64,000 nt of DNA, from assembly GCF_910592395.1 (NCBI RefSeq), contig NC_088317.1, positions 11,286,001-11,350,000 of the forward strand, written 5' to 3'. The notes beneath the pieces are model-generated. The model had not been told where the DNA came from and ran no database searches. It saw only the letters and a program-made list of their open reading frames with translations. Numbering within the stretch: position 1 is the first letter of the stretch; each line of letters opens with the position of its first letter. Shown here one piece after another: positions 30,716 through 45,137 of the stretch. Source of the DNA: Lineus longissimus. Its lineage: Eukaryota; Nemertea; Pilidiophora; Heteronemertea; Lineidae. The position numbers and the translations under genes are program-made.

Positions 30716-33700
30716 GTGAATTCAGAGATGGCCGCCAAGATTGCCGCCAATACCTATAGGATCTTTGATACTCTGCAAAAAGCTATCCATTGCAGCCACC
30801 AGTTTCAAGGTAAAAATAGGCGAATTCAAGTAAATCCAAGATGGCCAATACCTGAAGGGCTTCGTTCCTCTGCAACCAATTCAGCTAGGAGGTTGATGTT
30901 ACTGTCTAGACACAGGTTTTTGGGGTCAAGCTATCCATTGCAGTCACCAGTTTCAATGTAAAGATAGGCCAATGCAGAGAAATCCACGATAATCCAATAG
31001 CTGATGGCTACCTTCCTCTGCAACCAATTGAGCTAGGAGGTTGGTGTTGGTGTCTAGACATAGGTTTTTGGGGTCAAGCTATCCATTGCAGCCATCAGTT
31101 TCAATATGAGATAGGCCATTGCAGTGAAATCGAGGATGGCCGCCAATACCTGTAGGGCTCCGTACCTCTGCAACCAATTCAGCTAGGTGGTTTATTTTGG
31201 TATCTAGACATAGATTTTTGGGGTCAAGCTATCCATTGCAGCCACAAGTTTCAATGTAAAGATAGGCGAATACAGTGAAATCCAAAATGGCCAATACCTG
31301 AAGGGCTTCGTTCCTCTGCAACCAATTCAGCTAGGAGGTTGATGTTGGTGTATAGACACAGGTTTTTGGGGTCAAGCTATCCATTGCAGCCATTGGTTTC
31401 AATATAAGATGAGCCAATGCAGTGAAATCCAAGATGGCCGCCAATACCTGTAGGGATCCGTACCTCTGCAACCAATTCAGCTAGGTGGTTGATGTTGGTG
31501 TCTAGAGATAGGTTTTTGGGGTCAAGCTATCCATTGCAGCCACCAGTTTCAATGTAAAAATAGGCGAATTCAGGGAAATCCAAGATGGCCAATACTTGAA
31601 GGGCTTCGTTCCTCTGCAACCAATTCAGCTAGGAGGTTGATGTTACGGTCTAGACACAGGTTTTTGGGGTCAATCTATCCATTGCAGCCATTGGCTTCAA
31701 TATAAAAGATGAGCCATTGCAGTGAAATCAGAGATGGCCGCCAAGATGACCGTCAATACCTATAAGGCTCCGTTCCTCTGCAACCAATTCAGCTAGGAGG
31801 TTTATTTTGGTATCTAAACATAGGTTTTGGGGTCAAGCTATCCATTGCAGCCACAAGTTTCAATGTAAAGATAGGCAAATGCAGTGAAATCCAAGATGGC
31901 CAATACCTGAAGGGCTTCGTTCCTCTGCAACCAATTCGGCTAGGAGGTTGATGTTACTGTCTAGACACAGGTTTTTGGGGTCAAGCTATCCATTGCAGCC
32001 ACAAGTTTCACTGTAAAGATAGGGCAATGCAGTGAAATCCACGATGGCCAATACCTGAAGGGCTCCGTTCCTCTGCAACAAATTCAGCTAGGAGGTTGAT
32101 GTTGGTGTATAGACACAGGTTTTTGGGGTCAAGCTATCCATTGCAGCCACCAGTTCAATGTAAAGATAGGGCAATGCAGTGAAATCCACGATGGCCAATA
32201 CCTGAAGGGCTCTGTTCCTCTGCAACCAATTCAGCTAGGAGCTTGTCTAGACATAGGTCTAGCTATCCATTGCAAGCCATCAATCTAAAATCTTTTCATT
32301 GATGGCAATGCAGTGGAATCTAAGATTGCCAATACCTGAAGGGCTCCGTTCCTCTGCAACCAATTCAGCTAGGAGGTTGATTTTGGTGTACAGACACAGG
32401 TTTTTGGGGTCAAGCTATCTATTGCAGTCACCAGTTTCAATGTAAAGATAGGCCTATGCAGTGAAATCCAAGATGGCCAATACCTGAAGGGCTTCGTTCC
32501 TCTGCAACCAATTCAGCTAGGAGTTTGATGTTACTGTCTAGACATAGGTTTTTGGGGTCAAGCTATCCATTGCAGCCATCAGTTTCAATATGAGAGAGGC
32601 CAATGCAGTGAAATCCAAGATGGCCGCCAATACCTGTAGGGCTCCGTATCTCTGCAACCAATTCAGCTAGGAGGTTGATGTTGGTGTATAGACACAGGTT
32701 TTTGGGGTCAAGCTATCTATTGCAGTCACCAGTTTCAATGTAAAGATAGGCCAATGCAGAGAAATCCACGATAATCCAATACCTGATGGCTACCTTCCTC
32801 TGCAACCAATTGAGCTAGGAGGTTGGTGTTGGTGTCTAGACATAGGTTTTTGGGGTCAAGCTATCCATTGCAGCCACTAAGGTTTCAATGTAAAGATAGG
32901 GCAATGCAGTGAAATTCACGATGGCCAATGCCTAAAGGGCTCTGTTCCTCTGCAACCAATTCAGCTAGGAGGTTGTCTAGACATAGGTCTAGCTATCCAT
33001 TGCAAGCCATCAATGTATCATCTTTTCATTGATGGCCAATGCAGTAAAATCTAAGATTGCCAATACCTGATGGGCTCCGTTCCTCTGCAACAAATTCAGC
33101 TAGGAGGTTGATGTTGGTGTATAGACACAGGTTTTTGGGGTCAAGCTATCCATTGCAGCCATTAGTTTCAATGTAAAGATGAGCCAATGCAGTGAAATCA
33201 AAGATTGCCAGTACCTGAAGGGCTCCGTTCCTCTGCAACCAATTCAGCTAGTTGGTTGATGTTGGTGTCTAGACATAGGTCTTTGGGGTCAAGCTATCCA
33301 TTGCAGCCACAAGTTTCAATGTAAACATAGGCGAATGCAGTGAAATCCAAGATGGCCAATACCTGAAGGGCTTCGTTCCTCTGCAACCAATTTAGCTAGG
33401 AGGTTGATGTTACTGTCTAAACACAGGTTTTTGGGGAAAAGCTATCCATTGCAGCCACAAGTTTCAATATAAAGATAGGGCAATGCAGTGAAATCCACGA
33501 TGGCCAATACCTGAAGGGCTCTGTTCCTCTGCAACCAATTCAGCTGGGAGGTTGTCTAGACATAGGTCTAGCTATCTATTGCAGCCATCAATGTTACATC
33601 TTTTCATTGATGGCCAATGCAGTAAATTCTAAGATTGCCAATACCTGATGGGCTCCGTTCCTCTGCAACAAATTCAGCTAGGATGTTGATATTGGTGTAT

Positions 33701-33768
33701 AGACACAGGTTTTTGGGGTCAACCTATCCATTGCAGCCATTAGTTTCAATGTAAGATGAGCCAATGCA
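30716..33768. repeat. 3.05 kb higher-order repeat, copy 2
   Basis: 3,053 bp. It differs from copy 1 by scattered point changes, for example AATAGCTGATGG against AATACCTGATGG in the first 300 bp. Confidence 0.85.
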
Positions 33769-36673
33769 GTGAATTCAGAGATGGCCGCCAAGATTGCCGC
33801 CAATACCTATAGGATCTTTGATACTCTGCAAAAAGCTATCCATTGCAGCCACCAGTTTCAAGGTAAAAATAGGCGAATTCAGGTAAATCCAAGATGGCCA
33901 ATACCTGAAGGGCTTCGTTCCTCTGCAACCAATTCAGCTAGGAGGTTCATGTTACTGTCTAGACACAGGTTTTTGGGGTCAAGCTATCCATTGCAGTCAC
34001 CAGTTTCAATGTAAAGATAGGCCAATGCAGAGAAATCCACGATAATCCAATAGCTGATGGCTACCTTCCTCTGCAACCAATTGAGCTAGGAGGTTGGTGT
34101 TGGTGTCTAGACATAGGTTTTTGGGGTCAAGCTATCCATTGCAGCCATCAGTTTCAATATGAGATAGGCCATTGCAGTGAAATCGAGGATGGCCGCCAAT
34201 ACCTGTAGGGCTCCGTACCTCTGCAACCAATTCAGCTAGGTGGTTTATTTTGGTATCTAGACATAGATTTTTGGGGTCAAGCTATCCATTGCAGCCACAA
34301 GTTTCAATGTAAAGATAGGCGAATACAGTGAAATCCAAAATGGCCAATACCTGAAGGGCTTCGTTCCTCTGCAACCAATTCAGCTAGGAGGTTGATGTTG
34401 GTGTATAGACACAGGTTTTTGGGGTCAAGCTATCCATTGCAGCCATTGGTTTCAATATAAGATGAGCCAATGCAGTGAAATCCAAGATGGCCGCCAATAC
34501 CTGTAGGGATCCGTACCTCTGCAACCAATTCAGCTAGGTGGTTGATGTTGGTGTCTAGAGATAGGTTTTTGGGGTCAAGCTATCCATTGCAGCCACCAGT
34601 TTCAATGTAAAAATAGGCGAATTCAGGGAAATCCAAGATGGCCAATACTTGAAGGGCTTCGTTCCTCTGCAACCAATTCAGCTAGGAGGTTGATGTTACG
34701 GTCTAGACACAGGTTTTTGGGGTCAATCTATCCATTGCAGCCATTGGCTTCAATATAAAAGATGAGCCATTGCAGTGAAATCAGAGATGGCCGCCAAGAT
34801 GACCGTCAATACCTATAAGGCTCCGTTCCTCTGCAACCAATTCAGCTAGGAGGTTTATTTTGGTATCTAAACATAGGTTTTGGGGTCAAGCTATCCATTG
34901 CAGCCACAAGTTTCAATGTAAAGATAGGCAAATGCAGTGAAATCCAAGATGGCCAATACCTGAAGGGCTTCGTTCGTCTGCAACCAATTCGGCTAGGAGG
35001 TTGATGTTACTGTCTAGACACAGGTTTTTGGGGTCAAGCTATCCATTGCAACCACAAGTTTCACTGTAAAGATAGGGCAATGCAGTGAAATCCACGATGG
35101 CCAATACCTGAAGGGCTCCGTTCCTCTGCAACAAATTCAGCTAGGAGGTTGATGTTGGTGTATAGACACAGGTTTTTGGGGTCAAGCTATCCATTGCAGC
35201 CACCAGTTCAATGTAAAGATAGGGCAACGCAGTGAAATCCACGATGGCCAATACCTGAAGGGCTCTGTTCCTCTGCAACCAATTCAGCTAGGAGCTTGTC
35301 TAGACATAGGTCTAGCTATCCATTGCAAGCCATCAATCTAAAATCTTTTCATTGATGGCAATGCAGTGGAATCTAAGATTGCCAATACCTGAAGGGCTCC
35401 GTTCCTCTGCAACCAATTCAGCTAGGAGGTTGATGTTGGTGTATAGACACAGGTTTTTGGGGTCAAGCTATCTATTGCAGTCACCAGTTTCAATGTAAAG
35501 ATAGGCCTATGCAGTGAAATCCAAGATGGCCAATACCTGAAGGGCTTCGTTCCTCTGCAACCAATTCAGCTAGGAGTTTGATGTTACTGTCTAGACATAG
35601 GTTTTTGGGGTCAAGCTATCCATTGCAGCCATCAGTTTCAATATGAGAGAGGCCAATGCAGTGAAATCCAAGATGGCCGCCAATACCTGTAGGGCTCCGT
35701 ATCTCTGCAACCAATTCAGCTAGGAGGTTGATGTTGGTGTATAGACACAGGTTTTTGGGGTCAAGCTATCTATTGCAGTCACCAGTTTCAATGTAAAGAT
35801 AAGCCAATGCAGAGAAATCCACGATAATCCAATACCTAATGGCTACCTTCCTCTGCAACCAATTGAGCTAGGAGGTTGGTGTTGGTGTCTAGACATAGGT
35901 TTTTGGGGTCAAGCTATCCATTGCAGCCACTAAGGTTTCAGTGTAAAGATAGGGCAATGCAGTGAAATCCACGATGGCCAATGCCTAAAGGGCTCTGTTC
36001 CTCTGCAACCAATTCAGCTAGGAGGTTGTCTAGACATAGGTCTAGCTATCCATTGCAAGCCATCAATGTAACATCTTTTCATTGATGGCCAATGCAGTAA
36101 AATCTAAGATTGCCAATACCTGATGGGCTCCGTTCCTCTGCAACAAATTCAGCTAGGAGGTTGATGTTGGTGTATAGACACAGGTTTTTGGGGTCAAGCT
36201 ATCCATTGCAGCCATTAGTTTCAATGTAAAGATGAGCCAATGCAGTGAAATCAAAGATTGCCAGTACCTGAAGGGCTCCGTTCCTCTGCAACCAATTCAG
36301 CTAGTTGGTTGATGTTGGTGTCTAGACATAGGTCTTTGGGGTCAAGCTATCCATTGCAGCCACAAGTTTCAATGTAAACATAGGCGAATGCAGTGAAATC
36401 CAAGATGGCCAATACCTGAAGGGCTCTGTTCCTCTGCAACCAATTCAGCTGGGAGGTTGTCTAGACATAGGTCTAGCTATCTATTGCAGCCATCAATGTT
36501 ACATCTTTTCATTGATGGCCAATGCAGTAAATTCTAAGATTGCCAATACCTGATGGGCTCCGTTCCTCTGCAACAAATTCAGCTAGGATGTTGATATTGG
36601 TGTATAGACACAGGTTTTTGGGGTCAAGCTATCCATTGCAGCCATTAGTTTCAATGTAAGATGAGCCAATGCA
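33769..36673. repeat. 3.05 kb higher-order repeat, copy 3 (about one monomer short)
   Basis: 2,905 bp, shorter by roughly one monomer (about 148 bp). Near 36410 the sequence goes directly from the CATAGGCGAATGCAG monomer to GGGCTCTGTTCC, skipping the monomer with GGGGAAAAGC that copies 1 and 2 have there. Confidence 0.8.
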
Positions 36674-39600
36674 GTGAAATCAGAGATGGCCGCCAAGATT
36701 GCCGCCAATACCTATAGGATCTTTGATACTCTGCAAAAAGCTATCCATTGCAACCACCAGTTTCAAGGTAAAAATAGGCGAATTCAGGGAAATCCAAGAT
36801 GGCCAATACCTGAAGGGCTTCGTTCCTCTGCAACCAATTCAGCTAGGAGGTTGATGTTACTGTCTAGACACAGGTTTTTGGGGTCAAGCTATCCATTGCA
36901 GTCACCAGTTTCAATGTAAAGATAGGCCAATGCAGAGAAATCCACGATAATCCAATACCTGATGGCTACCTTCCTCTGCAACCAATTGAGCTAGGAGGTT
37001 GGTGTTGGTGTCTAGACATAGGTTTTTGGGGTCAAGCTATCCATTGCAGCCATCAGTTTCAATATGAGATAGGCCATTGCAGTGAAATCGAGGATGGCCG
37101 CCAATACCTGTAGGGCTCCGTACCTCTGCAACCAATTCAGCTAGGTGGTTTATTTTGGTATCTAGACATAGATTTTTGGGGTCAAGCTATCCATTGCAGC
37201 CACAAGTTTCAATGTAAAGATAGGCGAATGCAGTGAAATCCAAAATGGCCAATACCTGAAGGGTTTCGTTCCTCTGCAACCAATTCAGCTAGGAGGTTGA
37301 TGTTACTGTCTAGACACAGGTTTTTGGGGTCAAGCTATCCATTGCAGCCATTGGTTTCAATATAAGATGAGCCAATGCAGTGAAATCCAAGATGGCCGCC
37401 AATACCTGTAGGGATCCGTACCTCTGCAACCAATTCAGCTAGGTGGTTGATGTTGGTGTCTAGAGATAGGTTTTTGGGGTCAAGCTATCCATTGCAGCCA
37501 CCAGTTTCAATGTAAAAATAGGCGAATTCAGGGAAATCCAAGATGGCCAATACTTGAAGGGCTTCGTTCCTCTGCAACCAATTCAGCTAGGAGGTTGATG
37601 TTACGGTCTAGACACAGGTTTTTGGGGTCAATCTATCCATTGCAGCCATTGGCTTCAATATAAAAGATGAGCCATTGCAGTGAAATCAGAGATGGCCGCC
37701 AAGATGACCGTCAATACCTATAAGGCTCCGTTCCTCTGCAACCAATTCAGCTAGGAGGTTTATTTTGGTATCTAAACATAGGTTTTGGGGTCAAGCTATC
37801 CATTGCAGCCACAAGTTTCAATGTAAAGATAGGCAAATGCAGTGAAATCCAAGATGGCCAATACCTGAAGGGCTTCGTTCGTCTGCAACCAATTCGGCTA
37901 GGAGGTTGATGTTACTGTCTAGACACAGGTTTTTGGGGTCAAGCTATCCATTGCAGCCACAAGTTTCACTGTAAAGATAGGGCAATGCAGTGAAATCCAC
38001 GATGGCCAATACCTGAAGGGCTCCGTTCCTCTGCAACCAATTCAGCTAGGAGGTTGATGTTGGTGTATAGACACAGGTTTTTGGGGTCAAGCTATCCATT
38101 GCAGCCACAAGTTTCAATATAAAGATAGGGCAATGCAGTGAAATCCACGATGGCCAATACCTGAAGGGCTCTGTTCCTCTGCAACCAATTCAGCTGGGAG
38201 GTTGTCTAGACATAGGTCTAGCTATCTATTGCAGCCATCAATGTTACATCTTTTCATTGATGGCCAATGCAGTAAATTCTAAGATTGCCAATACCTGATG
38301 GGCTCCGTTCCTCTGCAACAAATTCAGCTAGGATGTTGATATTGGTGTATAGACACAGGTTTTTGGGGTCAAGCTATCCATTGCAGCCATTAGTTTCAAT
38401 GTAAGATGAGCCACTGCAGTGAAATCAGAGATGGCCGCCAAGATTGCCGCCAATACCTATAGGATCTTTGATACTCTGCAAAAAGCTATCCATTGCAGCC
38501 ACCAGTTTCAAGGTAAAAATAGGCGAATTCAGGGAAATCCAAGATGGCCAATACCTGAAGGGCTTCGTTCCTCTGCAACCAATTCAGCTAGGAGGTTGAT
38601 GTTACTGTCTAGACACAGGTTTTTGGGGTCAAGCTATCCATTGCAGTCACCAGTTTCAATGTAAAGATAGGCCAATGCAGAGAAATCCACGATAATCCAA
38701 TACCTGATGGCTACCTTCCTCTGCAACCAATTGAGTTAGGAGGTTGGTGTTGGTGTCTAGACATAGGTTTTTGGGGTCAAGCTATCCATTGCAGCCATCA
38801 GTTTCAATATGAGAGAGGCCAATGCAGTGAAATCCAAGATGGCCGCCAATACCTGTAGGGCTCCGTATCTCTGCAACCAATTCAGCTAGGAGGTTGATGT
38901 TGGTGTATAGACACAGGTTTTTGGGGTCAAGCTATCTATTGCAGTCACCAGTTTCAATGTAAAGATAAGCCAATGCAGAGAAATCCACGATAATCCAATA
39001 CCTGATGGCTACCTTCCTCTGCAACCAATTGAGCTAGGAGGTTGGTGTTGGTGTCTAGACATAGGTTTTTGGGGTCAAGCTATCCATTGCAGCCACTAAG
39101 GTTTCAGTGTAAAGATAGGGCAATGCAGTGAAATCCACGATGGCCAATGCCTAAAGGGCTCTGTTCCTCTGCAACCAATTCAGCTAGGAGGTTGTCTAGA
39201 CATAGGTCTAGCTATCCATTGCAAGCCATCAATGTAACATCTTTTCATTGATGGCCAATGCAGTAAAATCTAAGATTGCCAATACCTGATGGGCTCCGTT
39301 CCTCTGCAACAAATTCAGCTAGGAGGTTGATGTTGGTGTATAGACACAGGTTTTTGGGGTCAAGCTATCCATTGCAGCCATTAGTTTCAATGTAAAGATG
39401 AGCCAATGCAGTGAAATCAAAGATTGCCAGTACCTGAAGGGCTCCGTTCCTCTGCAACCAATTCAGCTAGTTGGTTGATGTTGGTGTCTAGACATAGGTC
39501 TTTGGGGTCAAGCTATCCATTGCAGCCACAAGTTTCAATGTAAACATAGGCGAATGCAGTGAAATCCAAGATGGCCAATACCTGAAGGGCTCTGTTCCTC

Positions 39601-39839
39601 TGCAACCAATTCAGCTGGGAGGTTGTCTAGACATAGGTCTAGCTATCTATTGCAGCCATCAATGTTACATCTTTTCATTGATGGCCAATGCAGTAAATTC
39701 TAAGATTGCCAATACCTGATGGGCTCCGTTCCTCTGCAACAAATTCAGCTAGGATGTTGATATTGGTGTATAGACACAGGTTTTTGGGGTCAAGCTATCC
39801 ATTGCAGCCATTAGTTTCAATGTAAGATGAGCCAATGCA
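36674..39839. repeat. 3.166 kb higher-order repeat, copy 1 (1,745 + 1,421 bp)
   Basis: Two hybrid-monomer-led blocks (36674-38418 and 38419-39839), repeated as a pair in the next copy at exactly 3,166 bp. Confidence 0.85.
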
Positions 39840-42800
39840 GTGAAATCAGAGATGGCCGCCAAGATTGCCGCCAATACCTATAGGATCTTTGATACTCTGC
39901 AAAAAGCTATCCATTGCAGCCACCAGTTTCAAGGTAAAAATAGGCGAATTCAGGGAAAACCAAGATGGCCAATACCTGAAGGGCTTCGTTCCTCTGCAAC
40001 CAATTCAGCTAGGAGGTTGATGTTACTGTCTAGACACAGGTTTTTGGGGTCAAGCTATCCATTGCAGTCACCAGTTTCAATGTAAAGATAGGCCAATGCA
40101 GAGAAATCCACGATAATCCAATACCTGATGGCTACCTTCCTCTGCAACCAATTGAGCTAGGAGGTTGGTGTTGGTGTCTAGACATAGGTTTTTGGGGTCA
40201 AGCTATCCATTGCAGCCATCAGTTTCAATATGAGATAGGCCATTGCAGTGAAATCGAGGATGGCCGCCAATACCTGTAGGGCTCCGTACCTCTGCAACCA
40301 ATTCAGCTAGGTGGTTTATTTTGGTATCTAGACATAGATTTTTGGGGTCAAGCTATCCATTGCAGCCACAAGTTTCAATGTAAAGATAGGCGAATGCAGT
40401 GAAATCCAAAATGGCCAATACCTGAAGGGTTTCGTTCCTCTGCAACCAATTCAGCTAGGAGGTTGATGTTACTGTCTAGACACAGGTTTTTGGGGTCAAG
40501 CTATCCATTGCAGCCATTGGTTTCAATATAAGATGAGCCAATGCAGTGAAATCCAAGATGGCCGCCAATACCTGTAGGGATCCGTACCTCTGCAACCAAT
40601 TCAGCTAGGTGGTTGATGTTGGTGTCTAGAGATAGGTTTTTGGGGTCAAGCTATCCATTGCAGCCACCAGTTTCAATGTAAAAATAGGCGAATTCAGGGA
40701 AATCCAAGATGGCCAATACCTGAAGGGCTTCGTTCCTCTGCAACCAATTCAGCTAGGAGGTTGATGTTACTGTCTAGACACAGGTTTTTGGGGTCAATCT
40801 ATCCATTGCAGCCATTGGCTTCAATATAAAAGATGAGCCATTGCAGTGAAATCAGAGATGGCCGCCAAGATGACCGTCAATACCTATAAGGCTCCGTTCC
40901 TCTGCAACCAATTCAGCTAGGAGGTTTATTTTGGTATCTAAACATAGGTTTTGGGGTCAAGCTATCCATTGCAGCCACAAGTTTCAATGTAAAGATAGGC
41001 AAATGCAGTGAAATCCAAGATGGCCAATACCTGAAGGGCTTCGTTCGTCTGCAACCAATTCGGCTAGGAGGTTGATGTTACTGTCTAGACACAGGTTTTT
41101 GGGGTCAAGCTATCCATTGCAGCCACAAGTTTCACTGTAAAGATAGGGCAATGCAGTGAAATCCACGATGGCCAATACCTGAAGGGCTCCGTTCCTCTGC
41201 AACAAATTCAGCTAGGAGGTTGATGTTGGTGTATAGACACAGGTTTTTGGGGTCAAGCTATCCATTGCAGCCACAAGTTTCAATATAAAGATAGGGCAAT
41301 GCAGTGAAATCCACGATGGCCAATACCTGAAGGGCTCTGTTCCTCTGCAACCAATTCAGCTGGGAGGTTGTCTAGACATAGGTCTAGCTATCTATTGCAG
41401 CCATCAATGTTACATCTTTTCATTGATGGCCAATGCAGTAAATTCTAAGATTGCCAATACCTGATGGGCTCCGTTCCTCTGCAACAAATTCAGCTAGGAT
41501 GTTGATATTGGTGTATAGACACAGGTTTTTGGGGTCAAGCTATCCATTGCAGCCATTAGTTTCAATGTAAGATGAGCCACTGCAGTGAAATCAGAGATGG
41601 CCGCCAAGATTGCCGCCAATACCTATAGGATCTTTGATACTCTGCAAAAAGCTATCCATTGCAGCCACCAGTTTCAAGGTAAAAATAGGCGAATTCAGGG
41701 AAATCCAAGATGGCCAATACCTGAAGGGCTTCGTTCCTCTGCAACCAATTCAGCTAGGAGGTTGATGTTACTGTCTAGACACAGGTTTTTGGGGTCAAGC
41801 TATCCATTGCAGTCACCAGTTTCAATGTAAAGATAGGCCAATGCAGAGAAATCCACGATAATCCAATACCTGATGGCTACCTTCCTCTGCAACCAATTGA
41901 GTTAGGAGGTTGGTGTTGGTGTCTAGACATAGGTTTTTGGGGTCAAGCTATCCATTGCAGCCATCAGTTTCAATATGAGAGAGGCCAATGCAGTGAAATC
42001 CAAGATGGCCGCCAATACCTGTAGGGCTCCGTATCTCTGCAACCAATTCAGCTAGGAGGTTGATGTTGGTGTATAGGCACAGGTTTTTGGGGTCAAGCTA
42101 TCTATTGCAGTCACCAGTTTCAATGTAAAGATAAGCCAATGCAGAGAAATCCACGATAATCCAATACCTGATGGCTACCTTCCTCTGCAACCAATTGAGC
42201 TAGGAGGTTGGTGTTGGTGTCTAGACATAGGTTTTTGGGGTCAAGCTATCCATTGCAGCCACTAAGGTTTCAATGTAAAGATAGGGCAATGCAGTGAAAT
42301 CCACGATGGCCAATGCCTAAAGGGCTCTGTTCCTCTGCAACCAATTCAGCTAGGAGGTTGTCTAGACATAGGTCTAGCTATCCATTGCAAGCCATCAATG
42401 TAACATCTTTTCATTGATGGCCAATGCAGTAAAATCTAAGATTGCCAATACCTGATGGGCTCCGTTCCTCTGCAACAAATTCAGCTAGGAGGTTGATGTT
42501 GGTGTATAGACACAGGTTTTTGGGGTCAAGCTATCCATTGCAGCCACAAGTTTCAATGTAAACATAGGCGAATGCAGTGAAATCCAAGATGGCCAATACC
42601 TGAAGGGCTTCGTTCCTCTGCAACCAATTCAGCTAGGAGGTTGATGTTACTGTCTAAACACAGGTTTTTGGGGAAAAGCTATCCATTGCAGCCACAAGTT
42701 TCAATATAAAGATAGGGCAATGCAGTGAAATCCACGATGGCCAATACCTGAAGGGCTCTGTTCCTCTGCAACCAATTCAGCTGGGAGGTTGTCTAGACAT

Positions 42801-43005
42801 AGGTCTAGCTATCTATTGCAGCCATCAATGTTACATCTTTTCATTGATGGCCAATGCAGTAAATTCTAAGATTGCCAATACCTGATGGGCTCCGTTCCTC
42901 TGCAACAAATTCAGCTAGGATGTTGATATTGGTGTATAGACACAGGTTTTTGGGGTCAAGCTATCCATTGCAGCCATTAGTTTCAATGTAAGATGAGCCA
43001 ATGCA
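39840..43005. repeat. 3.166 kb higher-order repeat, copy 2 (1,745 + 1,421 bp)
   Basis: Hybrid monomers at 39840 and 41585, spacing identical to copy 1. Small differences include CACTGCAG or CAATGCAG before the hybrid monomers, and an exchange of the monomers around 42540-42660 that restores the GGGGAAAAGC monomer absent from copy 1. Confidence 0.85.
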
Positions 43006-45137
43006 GTGAAATCAGAGATGGCCGCCAAGATTGCCGCCAATACCTATAGGATCTTTGATACTCTGCAAAAAGCTATCCATTGCAGCCACCAGTTTCAAGG
43101 TAAAAATAGGCGAATTCAGGGAAATCCAAGATGGCCAATACCTGAAGGGCTTCGTTCCTCTGCAACCAATTCAGCTAGGAGGTTGATGTTACTGTCTAGA
43201 CACAGGTTTTTGGGGTCAAGCTATCCATTGCAGCCATTGGTTTCAATATAAAAATAGGCGAATTCAGGGAAATCCAAGATGGCCAATACTTGAAGGGCTT
43301 CATTCCTCTGCAACCAATTCAGCTAGGAGGTTGATGTTACTGTCTAGACACATGTTTTTGGGGTCAAGCTATCCATTGCAGTCACCAGTTTCAATGTAAA
43401 GATAGGCCAATGCAGAGAAATCCACGATAATCCAATACCTGATGGCTACCTTCCTCTGCAACCAATTGAGCTAGGAGGTTGGTGTTGGTGTCTAGACATA
43501 GGTTTTTGGGGTCAAGCTATCCATTGCAGCCATCAGTTTCAATATGAGATAGGCCATTGCAGTGAAATCGAGGATGGCCGCCAATACCTGTAGGGCTCCG
43601 TACCTCTGCAACCAATTCAGCTAGGTGGTTGATGTTGGTGTCTAGAGATAGGTTTTTGGGGTCAAGCTATCCATTGCAGCCACCAGTTTCAATGTAAAAA
43701 TAGGCGAATTCAGGGAAATCCAAGATGGCCAATACTTGAAGGGCTTCGTTCCTCTGCAACCAATTCAGCTAGGAGGTTGATGTTACGGTCTAGACACAGG
43801 TTTTTGGGGTCAATCTATCCATTGCAGCCATTGGCTTCAATATAAAAGATGAGCCATTGCAGTGAAATCAGAGATGGCCGCCAAGATGACCGTCAATACC
43901 TATAAGGCTCCGTTCCTCTGCAACCAATTCAGCTAGGAGGTTTATTTTGGTATCTAAACATAGGTTTTGGGGTCAAGCTATCCATTGCAGCCACAAGTTT
44001 CAATGTAAAGATAGGCAAATGCAGTGAAATCCAAGATGGCCAATACCTGAAGGGCTTCGTTCGTCTGCAGCCAATTCGGCTATGAGGTTGATGTTACTGT
44101 CTAGACACAGGTTTTTGGGGTCAAGCTATCCATTGCAGCCACAAGTTTCACTGTAAAGATAGGGCAATGCAGTGAAATCCACGATGGCCAATACCTGAAG
44201 GGCTCCGTTCTTCTGCAACAAATTCAGCTAGGAGGTTGATGTTGGTGTATAGACACAGGTTTTTGGGGTCAAGCTATCCATTGCAGCCACCAGTTCAATG
44301 TAAAGATAGGGCAATGCAGTGAAATCCACGATGGCCAATACCTGAAGGGCTCTGTTCCTCTGCAACCAATTCAGCTAGGAGGTTGATGTTACTGTCTAAA
44401 CACAGGTTTTTGGGGAAAAGCTATCCATTGCAGCCACAAGTTTCAATATAAAGATAGGGCAATGCAGTGAAATCCACGATGGCCAATACCTGAAGGGCTC
44501 TGTTCCTCTGCAACCAATTCAGCTGGGAGGTTGTCTAGACATAGGTCTAGCTATCTATTGCAGCCATCAATGTTACATCTTTTCATTGATGGCCAATGCA
44601 GTAAATTCTAAGATTGCCAATACCTGATGGGCTCCGTTCCTCTGCAACAAATTCAGCTGGGATGTTGATATTGGTGTATAGACACAGGTTTTTGGGGTCA
44701 AGCTATCCATTGCAGCCATTAGTTTCAATGTAAGATGAGCCAATGCAGTGAAATCAGAGATGGCCGCCAAGATTGCCGCCAATACCTATAGGATCTTTGA
44801 TACTCTGCAAAAAGCTATCCATTGCAGCCACCAGTTTCAAGGTAAAAATAGGCGAATTCAGGGAAATCCAAGATGGCCAATACCTGAAGGGCTTCGTTCC
44901 TCTGCAACCAATTCAGCTAGGAGGTTGATGTTACTGTCTAGACACATGTTTTTGGGGTCAAGCTATCCATTGCAGTCACCAGTTTCAATGTAAAGATAGG
45001 CCAATGCAGAGAAATCCACGATAATCCAATACCTGATGGCTACCTTCCTCTGCAACCAATTGAGCTAGGAGGTTGGTGTTGGTGTCTAGACATAGGTTTT
45101 TTGGGTCAAGCTATCCATTGCAGCCATCAGTTTCAAT
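43006..45137. repeat. Satellite, junction between the 3.166 kb and 5 kb repeat regimes
   Basis: Begins like another 1.745 kb block (next hybrid monomer 1,742 bp later at 44748), but monomers at about 43230-43380 and 44350-44420 are recombinant. For example, CATTGGTTTCAATATAAAAA joins halves of two monomer types. Confidence 0.7.
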
